This document shows, piece by piece, positions 1 through 4,202 of a stretch of 5,380 nt of DNA. The stretch covers positions 1 to 5,380 of the forward strand of contig JAGOCY010000134.1 of assembly GCA_017998495.1 (NCBI GenBank). Direction: 5' to 3'. Each line of letters begins with the position of its first letter. Within the stretch, counting starts at the first letter, position 1. Under the pieces are notes generated by a model. It did not search any database and had not been told where the DNA came from. It worked only from the letters and a program-made list of their open reading frames with translations. The position numbers and the translations under genes were made by a program. This DNA comes from Corallincola sp. Its GTDB lineage: Bacteria; Pseudomonadota; Gammaproteobacteria; Enterobacterales; Neiellaceae.

Positions 1-19
1 AGGTCACGCGCATTACCTT

Positions 20-130
20 GGGAGGCCCTGCAATCTGCCTCGCGCTACTGGCATCGCAAGATGTTGGGATGGATTGTAGGGAGTCAGCAGAGGCCATAGT
101 AGCGGCTCAAACCAAGCCGCAAAGGGCCGA
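20..130 (+). ncRNA. Group IIC intron domain III region
   Basis: CCCTGCA (26-32) pairs with TGTAGGG (75-81) to close an arm holding a small CATC-GCAA-GATG hairpin (52-63) with a GNRA tetraloop. The strand continues into GTCAGCAGAGGCCATAGTA (83-101), a segment highly conserved in group IIC introns. A stem GCGGCT/AGCCGC (102-107 with 115-120) follows, then AAGGGCCGAA (122-131). The order and motifs parallel domain III of the O. iheyensis intron, where a related GTCAGCAG...CATAGTA sequence precedes a short stem-loop and a GGACGGAA strand. Domain borders are approximate. In relatives that carry the reverse transcriptase, the reading frame begins downstream of this point. Confidence 0.75.
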
Positions 131-308
131 ATCTGCCACGAGCGGAAAGGTGGCTACCTCTCCGACTGGCCTGGGCAGTTGTCCCGAAAGGGAGCTGGCA
201 ACGTCAGCTGTAGGGGCCGGAAGTCCCGAGGGCGGTTGCAGCGTCTATAGGTCAGCGGGCGAATAGTCCTCGGAACGTAAGCTCTCCTTGGAAACAAGGG
301 AGGCGGAA
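131..308 (+). ncRNA. Group IIC intron domain IV, ORF-less but structured
   Basis: This is the position where group IIC introns usually hold a reverse transcriptase/maturase frame of more than 1 kb. Here it is about 178 nt and appears non-coding. Several local stems can be drawn: GCCAC/GTGGC (135-139 with 150-154), TCCC-GAAA-GGGA (182-193), a long-range GCAAC/GTTGC pairing (198-202 with 235-239), and a nine-position stem with one mismatch and a GAAA loop (282-290 with 295-303). The longest open frame through it (18-266, plus strand) runs through conserved ribozyme structure and has no recognisable domain. The content could be residual domain IV arms left after deletion of the protein gene, or an RNA element of its own. 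I cannot tell which. Confidence 0.6.
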
Positions 309-341
309 ACCGCCGGATACGAGAACCGTATGTCCGGTGGT
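309..341 (+). ncRNA. Group II intron domain V (catalytic hairpin)
   Basis: A 33-nt hairpin. The proximal 9-bp helix pairs A309-A317 with T333-T341 and includes a G312-T338 wobble. The 3' strand carries a 2-nt bulge (T331 G332). The distal helix pairs TACG (318-321) with CGTA (327-330) around an AGAAC loop. The bulge, wobble and helix lengths are diagnostic of domain V. The catalytic triad reads CGC (311-313), as in group IIC introns, rather than AGC. Domain V binds the active-site metals of the ribozyme. By sequence this copy looks catalytically competent. Confidence 0.88.
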
Positions 342-380
342 GTGGGGGGACGGCGGGGGCGACCCGGCCTCCTCCCCGAT
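342..380 (+). ncRNA. Group II intron domain VI and 3' splice site
   Basis: G344-G349 pairs with C372-C377 (including a G-T wobble), and G352-G353 with C368-C369, giving a GC-rich hairpin directly after domain V. The strand then runs CCCGAT, the usual group IIC 3' terminus, so the intron-exon border is at 380 plus or minus one base. The 3' strand of the helix (363-377) contains no adenosine. The related introns I recall end in CTACCCGAT, whose A is the expected branch point. Here the equivalent base is C374. Splicing, if it occurs, would therefore probably start by hydrolysis rather than lariat formation; this is inference. Confidence 0.75.
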
Positions 381-422
381 TGGCGGCGCGACAGCCCACT
401 CCAGCCGGCGTAGACGCAGCTG

Positions 423-452
423 CCGCGCGGCGGCATTAAAGCCGCGCCGCGG
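423..452. repeat. Hairpin 1, GC-rich with ATTAAA loop
   Basis: GCGGC (430-434) pairs with GCCGC (441-445) around ATTAAA. Beyond a 2x2 mismatch, CCGCG (423-427) pairs with CGCGG (448-452). That makes ten pairs in all, nearly all G-C, with an AT-only loop. No T-tract follows on either strand. Confidence 0.7.
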
Positions 453-460
453 GCGCAATG

Positions 461-473
461 GCCGCGTAGCGGC
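461..473. repeat. Hairpin 2, GCCGC/GCGGC
   Basis: Perfect 5-bp inverted repeat around a GTA loop, starting 8 nt after hairpin 1. In DNA of this composition a stem this short could arise by chance; it is listed because it belongs to the tandem series. Confidence 0.5.
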
Positions 474-487
474 ATCCACGCCCGGCC

Positions 488-507
488 AGCGCCGGCCGGT
501 CGGCGCT
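488..507. repeat. Hairpin 3, AGCGCCG/CGGCGCT
   Basis: Perfect 7-bp stem (488-494 with 501-507) around the loop GCCGGT. Third member of the series. No T-run follows on either strand. Confidence 0.65.
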
Positions 508-512
508 CTTAT

Positions 513-531
513 CAAATCGCCACGCGATTTG
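513..531. repeat. Hairpin 4, CAAATCGC/GCGATTTG
   Basis: Perfect 8-bp stem around a CAC loop. Half of its pairs are A-T, so GC bias alone does not explain it; it is the strongest single indication that the series is selected. It starts 5 nt after hairpin 3. Confidence 0.75.
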
Positions 532-541
532 TCTAAATGCC

Positions 542-557
542 TGCGGCGCAAGCCGCA
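542..557. repeat. Hairpin 5, TGCGGC-GCAA-GCCGCA
   Basis: Perfect 6-bp stem closed by GCAA, a GNRA-type tetraloop when read on the plus strand. GNRA loops are stable in RNA and often dock into receptors, which favours a plus-strand RNA reading. On the minus strand the loop is TTGC, which is not GNRA. Confidence 0.7.
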
Positions 558-559
558 AT

Positions 560-607
560 CTCAGATGCGAGCAGCAGCCTGCAACGCCAGCGCTAGCTAG
601 CTCTGAG
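560..607. repeat. Long-range inverted repeat CTCAGA/TCTGAG
   Basis: CTCAGA (560-565) is complementary to TCTGAG (602-607), enclosing 36 nt. The enclosed stretch ends in overlapping palindromes, AGCGCT (589-594) and GCTAGCTAGC (592-601). The pairing is perfect but only 6 bp, so its significance is uncertain. Confidence 0.4.
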
Positions 608-648
608 TGGCCCGCCGCTATCAGCGCTGACGCGGCGCCGCCGGGCCA
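608..648 (-). terminator. Large palindrome over the stop codon of the last operon gene; possible terminator or RNA 3'-end stabiliser
   Basis: TGGCCCG (608-614) pairs perfectly with CGGGCCA (642-648). The interior contains the perfect 10-nt palindrome TCAGCGCTGA (621-630), which includes the TGA stop (621-623) of the upstream minus-strand gene. GCCGC (614-618) can alternatively pair with GCGGC (632-636). The structure is where a 3'-end hairpin would be expected for a transcript entering from the right. However, it lacks a U-tract and sits partly in the coding region, so intrinsic termination is only a possibility. A processing or stability hairpin is equally plausible. Confidence 0.4.
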
Positions 649-1424
649 CCCTGCTGCCACGCCTGCAGCGCCGCGTTCATGGCGCTGGTGTGCTGACGCA
701 GCTGAGCCGCCAGCTGCTGTTTCTGCTCAGGGCTGGCGCTGGCCATCGCTTCAGGCTGCAACGCCGCCTGCTGCTCGGCGATAAAGGCAAATAGCTCGCC
801 GCTGGCGACCAGCAGGGCCCCCAGCTGTTGCGCCCGTTGCTGCCGTTGTGCGCGGTCGTGGCTTAAGACCTCACGCCATAGCTGCTGCAGCGCCGTGCGG
901 TCTGCCTCTGGCAGCGGTGCGGCCGCCAGTTGCTGGCCGATGTCATCGCCCAGAGTCTGCATGTTGGTGGCGTAACTGAGGTAGTAGCGGCCAGCGCTTT
1001 GCAGCTGGCTGGCGACGGTCACCAGTTCGCCGCTGGCCAGCAACTCGCTGCTGCCAAGGCTGGACCAGTGGTTGAGCTGATCGAGCAGGGCGGCGCTGTC
1101 GGCGAGCTGGCGATCCAGCTGTTCGATCAGCAATCGGCTCCAGGGCAGCAGCGCCTGCAATCGCGGATCGGCAGCAGTGGCGGCGCTGTTGATCAGCGCG
1201 GTGGTCTCAAGGCGAAACTGACGGTGGCGGTTGCGGTAGTCCGCATCCTCCGGTAGCAGCGAGGTCATAAGGTGCGGGCGCAGCGCTCGCAGATGGGCAT
1301 TGACGGCTGCCTGCTGCTGCTGGTTGTTAACCACCCAGGCGATGCTGGCTGCGGCCAGTGCCAGCAGCAGCCCGATCAACACCAGCAGACGTTGGCTTGT
1401 GAATCCCCTGCGTGTCTCAGCCAT
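621..1424 (-). CDS. Small single-pass membrane protein with periplasmic helical domain, coupled to diguanylate cyclase
   Basis: A 267-residue protein that I do not recognise by family. Residues 1-12 are basic (TRRGF, QR), and residues 13-32 form one hydrophobic segment rich in Leu, Ala and Ile. About 230 mostly helical residues follow, rich in Gln, Ala and Leu, with repeated LLxxL and QQxxA patterns. The topology is probably N-in with the bulk in the periplasm, resembling the ligand-binding four-helix bundle of a chemoreceptor. There is no HAMP, signalling or enzymatic domain behind it. The chosen ATG (1422-1424) overlaps the stop of the diguanylate cyclase gene by 8 nt, so translation is probably coupled. 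No strong ribosome-binding site is visible. An in-frame ATG 24 nt upstream (1446-1448) would give a 275-residue form and is possible. The gene ends inside a palindrome. A role modulating or assisting the cyclase is inferred only from the overlap. Confidence 0.72.
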   Translation of the reverse strand: MAETRRGFTSQRLLVLIGLLLALAAASIAWVVNNQQQQAAVNAHLRALRPHLMTSLLPEDADYRNRHRQFRLETTALINSAATAADPRLQALLPWSRLLIEQLDRQLADSAALLDQLNHWSSLGSSELLASGELVTVASQLQSAGRYYLSYATNMQTLGDDIGQQLAAAPLPEADRTALQQLWREVLSHDRAQRQQRAQQLGALLVASGELFAFIAEQQAALQPEAMASASPEQKQQLAAQLRQHTSAMNAALQAWQQGGPAAPRQR

Positions 1425-2910
1425 GGTTGCTGCCTGGGGCTGCGTCATCGCCGCAGATGCGGTTACGCCCTTCGCCTTTGGCGCAGTAGAGCAGGGCATC
1501 GGCGCGGGCGATCAGGCTGTCGCTGCTGTCGCCGGGGCGCAGCAGGGTGACGCCAGCGCTGATGGTGATGGCCAGTGGCGTATCGTCGATGCGGTAATCG
1601 AGGTCCGCGATCTGCTGGCGCAGGTTCTCGGCCACCCGGCTGGCGCCTTCCAGATTGGTGCTGGGCAGCACCAGCAGGAACTCCTCGCCGCCCCAGCGGC
1701 AGACAATGTCCGACTGGCGCAGGCTGGCGCGCAGGGTAGTGGCCAGCTGGATGAGCACCTGATCGCCCTGCAGATGGCCATGCTCATCGTTGATCTGCTT
1801 GAAATGGTCGATATCGAGCAGGATCAGGCTGAGTGGCTGGTGGTGGCGCACCGCCTCGCGCAGCGCCTGTTCCAGCAGCATCGCCAGTGCATGGCGGTTA
1901 GTCAGCCCGGTCAGGGCATCAGTGGCCGCCAGATACTCGAGCCGCGACTGATAGCGGCTGACGGTCAGTTGCACCAGCAGCAACACCAGCAGGGTGATGG
2001 CACCACAGATCGCCAGATTGAGCAGCAGGGTGCGGCGCAGCTGCTGCAGCTGCTGGCTACCCTCCTGCTCCACCATCAGGTACCACTTGAGTTCGGGGAT
2101 GTAGCGCACATTGAGGTAGTGGCGCAGGCCACCTGCCTCGAACTCGAAGGAGCCATCCTTGCTCGCCAGGATCTGGCTGCTGATGGTCGCCAGCCCTTCC
2201 AGCTCATGGATGTTGTTGCCTTTGCTGCTGACGCTGGCGGGCGAGTTGCGGCTGGCCACCACGATCTTGCCCTGGCCATCGACGAAGTAGATGGTGCGCT
2301 GGTAGCGCTGCTGGTAACGGTCGATCAGCTTGACCACAGCATCGACGGTCAGGCCAACGCCGGTGGCACCAATGAACTGCTGCTGGTAATCGAACACCCG
2401 GTAGTTGATGAAGATGGTCAGGGCGTCGTTGTTGGCCAGATCCGGATCGACGTTGATTTCATAAGGATCGCTCATGGCGCGGGTGCGGAAATACCAGGCA
2501 TCACGCGGCTCGCTCTCCTGCACCTGCTTGAGCAGGCCGTCGGCGTAGTAGTAATTGCGGCTGGCCTCGGACACGAAGAAGGCGGTGAAGGCGCCGTAAT
2601 GCTCTTTGACCTCCTTGAGGTAGCGGGCCATCTGGCTGAGGTCCTGCTCGCCGCCCAGAGTCCAGTCGCGGACGAAGGTATCGCGCGACATCATTGATGA
2701 GATCAGCAGTGGCCGGATCAGATCTTTCTGGATCTCGGAGTAGACGTTGTCGGAGGTGAGCGGCAGCTCGGTGGCGATCAGGGTCTGGCGGATGCTGTTG
2801 CGCGACACCAGATAGCTGGCCACCGAAGTGGCAACAAAGCCCACGATCAGCAACAGGCTGAGGGCCAGCAGCAGTTTCAGGCGGGGGCTGAGGCGCGAGG
2901 GTCTGGGCAT
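1417..2910 (-). CDS. Membrane-bound diguanylate cyclase with periplasmic dCache sensor (GGDEF protein)
   Basis: A 497-residue protein predicted to make cyclic di-GMP from two GTP at the inner membrane. A membrane segment (about 11-35) precedes a periplasmic double-Cache sensor (about 36-290) containing FVSEASRNYYYADG, RDAWYF and YEINVDPD, typical of dCache domains. A second membrane segment (about 294-317) follows, then the GGDEF domain (about 331-485). The active-site motif is GGEEF (407-411), preceded by DALTGLTNRHAL (331-342) and LLDIDHFKQIND. RQSD lies five residues before GGEEF (398-401), so the RxxD inhibitory I-site is intact and product feedback is expected. There is no EAL domain. 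The ATG at 2908-2910 is preferred because CAGG lies 9 nt upstream; a TTG three codons earlier is too close to it. The gene follows ychJ by 82 nt and overlaps the next gene by 8 nt. The sensor's ligand cannot be read from the sequence. Confidence 0.95.
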   Translation of the reverse strand: MPRPSRLSPRLKLLLALSLLLIVGFVATSVASYLVSRNSIRQTLIATELPLTSDNVYSEIQKDLIRPLLISSMMSRDTFVRDWTLGGEQDLSQMARYLKEVKEHYGAFTAFFVSEASRNYYYADGLLKQVQESEPRDAWYFRTRAMSDPYEINVDPDLANNDALTIFINYRVFDYQQQFIGATGVGLTVDAVVKLIDRYQQRYQRTIYFVDGQGKIVVASRNSPASVSSKGNNIHELEGLATISSQILASKDGSFEFEAGGLRHYLNVRYIPELKWYLMVEQEGSQQLQQLRRTLLLNLAICGAITLLVLLLVQLTVSRYQSRLEYLAATDALTGLTNRHALAMLLEQALREAVRHHQPLSLILLDIDHFKQINDEHGHLQGDQVLIQLATTLRASLRQSDIVCRWGGEEFLLVLPSTNLEGASRVAENLRQQIADLDYRIDDTPLAITISAGVTLLRPGDSSDSLIARADALLYCAKGEGRNRICGDDAAPGSNHG

Positions 2911-2946
2911 GAACAACAACCTGGGCGCAGAAGTGGCTGCATGTTA

Positions 2947-2973
2947 GGCCAGCCGCTGGCGGCTGTCATGGCC
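2947..2973. repeat. Inverted repeat in the ychJ-cyclase gap
   Basis: The 82-nt gap between ychJ and the cyclase gene contains AGCCG-CTGG-CGGCT (2951-2964) nested within GGCC (2947-2950) and GGCC (2970-2973). On the minus strand it could be a weak attenuator or an operator-like site before the cyclase gene. No T-run follows, and I see no clear -35/-10 pair in the gap. Confidence 0.35.
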
Positions 2974-2992
2974 CAGCGTCGCGGACTGCGGC

Positions 2993-3397
2993 TCAGTGCG
3001 GGTGGATCAGGCCATCGACATAGCGCCATTGCCCCTGCTCGCGCACAAAATTGCTGGTCTCATGCAGGCGGAAGGCGCGGCCATTGAGCTGATAGCGGGC
3101 GACAAACTCGACCGTGGCGTGGTCGTCATCCAGCTGCTGGTGGCCCTTGATGGTCAGCCCTAGCCAGCGACAGCGCGGATTGAACTCCAGCTCGGCGCGG
3201 GCGGGGCGGCTGCTGCTATGCCAGCTCAGCAGCAGGTAGTCGGCATTGGCCATGACAAAGGCGCTGTAGCGGCTGCGCATCAGCGCTTCGGCCGTGGCGG
3301 CGGGCTGGCCCTGATGGAGCAGGGCGCAGCACTGGGGGTAGGGCTGGCCACTGCCGCAGGGGCAGGGTGGCAAGGAGGGAGTAGCGCCTTTGGTCAT
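2993..3397 (-). CDS. ychJ: YchJ-family (UPF0225) SEC-C zinc-binding protein
   Basis: A 134-residue soluble protein of the YchJ family. The N-terminal SEC-C motif CPCGSG...CC (residues 12-24, ligands C12, C14, C23, C24) should bind one zinc. MRSRYSAFV (40-48), ADYLLLSWH (52-60) and WLGLTI (78-83) are family hallmarks, and the domain continues through FVARYQ to QWRYVDG near the end. E. coli YchJ (about 152 residues) carries a second SEC-C motif at its C-terminus; here the protein stops at HPH without it. The molecular role of the family is not established. The ATG at 3395-3397 is chosen because the SEC-C motif follows within 12 residues. A longer frame starting at 3517 would overlap the upstream esterase gene and add 40 residues without domain character. 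The upstream esterase ends 59 nt away. Confidence 0.92.
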   Translation of the reverse strand: MTKGATPSLPPCPCGSGQPYPQCCALLHQGQPAATAEALMRSRYSAFVMANADYLLLSWHSSSRPARAELEFNPRCRWLGLTIKGHQQLDDDHATVEFVARYQLNGRAFRLHETSNFVREQGQWRYVDGLIHPH

Positions 3398-3456
3398 GGC
3401 TGGTCGCTCGCAACAGGGGCGCTTATGGTGGCCAAAGCGACGGCATGCAGCAAGGG

Positions 3457-4185
3457 CTACAGATAAAGCGGAGCCATACGCCGCCAGTAGCTGCCACGGT
3501 GGGCGCGCTCTGGCCATTCATGCAGGCTGTTTCTGATCCCCTTGCCATCGAGGATCTGCTGCAGCGCCCTGTTGTTGGCGAGAAAAGGGTCCTCACTGCC
3601 GATCACCAGAGTGACGTCGAGCTGGCGCAGGTGACGGAGCAGGGTCGGGCACTGTAGGTTGGGCAGAAAATGGGTGGGGGTGTGGAAGTAGACATCCTGA
3701 TCGTAGTGGCCATCGAGCAGGTTGCGGAAATGCTCGACCTCCAGGGTCAGGTCGTAGCGGCCGGAAAAGGCCACCAGCCGGTTGAACAGCTGCGGGTGGC
3801 GAAAAGCGAGGGTGGCGGCGTGAAAGGCACCGAGGCTACAGCCATGAGCCACCATCTGCCCCAGCGGGTTGAGGTAGCGCATCAAGGGCACCACCTCGGT
3901 GATCAGGTACTGCTCATAGTCGCGGTGGCGCGCCACCCGCTGTGGCGGCGGCAGTTCGATGGCATAAAAGGTCTGGTGATAGGCGCTGTCGACGCAGAAC
4001 AGCTGCAGTTCGCCGGCTTCGATGCGCGGCTGCAGCGCGGCCACCAGCCCCAGATCCTCATACTCATGAAAGCGGCCGTCGCGGGTGGGAAACACCAGCA
4101 CCTTGGCGCCGCTGTGGCCGAATACCAACAGCTCCATATCGTGGCCCATATGGGGGCTGAACCAGCGGTGGTAGGCACGTTCCAT
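3457..4185 (-). CDS. Alpha/beta-hydrolase esterase (esterase D / PF00756-like)
   Basis: A 242-residue cytoplasmic serine hydrolase without a signal peptide. The N-terminus (YHRWFSPHMGHDMELLVFGHSG) runs into a first beta-strand region VLVFPTRDGRFHEYED. The nucleophile elbow is HGCSLGA (114-120) with Ser117. The likely acid is Asp199 in IGSEDPF, and the likely base is His229 in AHRGSYW, giving a Ser-Asp-His order and spacing normal for the fold. The FSGRYDL segment (140-146) after the elbow resembles the FSG motif of the putative-esterase family that includes esterase D and mycolyltransferase-like proteins. The substrate is not determinable. The gene starts 17 nt after the stop of the AXE1-like gene; AGGGA about 12 nt before the ATG is a distant but possible ribosome-binding site. 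It is not closely related to the AXE1 neighbour, so the pair is unlikely to be a recent duplication. Confidence 0.88.
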   Translation of the reverse strand: MERAYHRWFSPHMGHDMELLVFGHSGAKVLVFPTRDGRFHEYEDLGLVAALQPRIEAGELQLFCVDSAYHQTFYAIELPPPQRVARHRDYEQYLITEVVPLMRYLNPLGQMVAHGCSLGAFHAATLAFRHPQLFNRLVAFSGRYDLTLEVEHFRNLLDGHYDQDVYFHTPTHFLPNLQCPTLLRHLRQLDVTLVIGSEDPFLANNRALQQILDGKGIRNSLHEWPERAHRGSYWRRMAPLYL

Positions 4186-4202
4186 GTGGCCGGGGTTCCC
4201 TG

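Larger units (their letters stand above)
1..380 (+). mobile_element. Group IIC intron, 3' part (domains III to VI), without an encoded reverse transcriptase
   Basis: The segment matches the 3' half of bacterial group IIC ribozymes as I remember them from the Oceanobacillus iheyensis intron: a GGGAGG stem with GTCAGCAGAGGCCATAGTA (83-101), then a short stem-loop and GGGCCGAA, then domain V with the ACCGCC...GGTGGTGTGGG signature, then domain VI closing at CCCGAT (375-380). Domain I and the 5' splice site must lie to the left of the window. The intron protein (reverse transcriptase/maturase) is normally encoded in domain IV. Here domain IV is only about 178 nt, and no frame across it resembles a reverse transcriptase, so the copy is ORF-less or internally deleted. 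It may be mobile or spliced only with a maturase supplied in trans, or it may be a fossil. The assignment to group IIC is firm. Whether it still splices is unknown, and domain VI looks atypical. Confidence 0.88.
381..620. other. Non-coding, hairpin-dense spacer between intron and operon
   Basis: No convincing gene is present on either strand. The short open frames are arginine- and alanine-rich products of high GC and carry no recognisable domain. Most of the stretch consists of consecutive inverted repeats with short loops (listed separately at 423-452, 461-473, 488-507, 513-531 and 542-557), a longer-range CTCAGA/TCTGAG pair, and the start of a palindromic block reaching the stop codon of the last operon gene. 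No runs of T follow any stem on either strand, so none is a textbook intrinsic terminator. The stretch could be an intergenic repeat, a structured RNA, or the 3' exon target of the intron. Confidence 0.6.

Noticed and set aside
18..266. 82-codon open frame on the plus strand
   Set aside because: It runs across conserved intron domain III and domain IV RNA structure. The apparent protein is a by-product of ribozyme sequence and does not resemble a reverse transcriptase.
423..531. Intrinsic terminators among the hairpins
   Set aside because: None of the stems is followed by a run of T on either strand.
423..557. CRISPR array or integron attC interpretation of the hairpin series
   Set aside because: The units differ in sequence and spacing, so there is no direct repeat as a CRISPR requires. 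I could not find the paired R/L core sites of an attC element.
252..600. Overlapping short frames on both strands, rich in Arg, Ala and Pro
   Set aside because: They cross the intron 3' end and the hairpin cluster, lack domains and start signals, and follow from GC content.
1300..2697. 465-codon open frame on the plus strand
   Set aside because: It lies entirely opposite the diguanylate cyclase and the following gene, whose domains and motifs are clear. Its translation is low-complexity (runs of Gln, Ala, Val, His and Gly) and typical of an antisense shadow in GC-rich DNA.
3398..3517. 40-residue N-terminal extension of YchJ
   Set aside because: It would overlap the end of the esterase gene. 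The SEC-C motif that begins the family follows the internal ATG at 3397, and the extension has no family resemblance.
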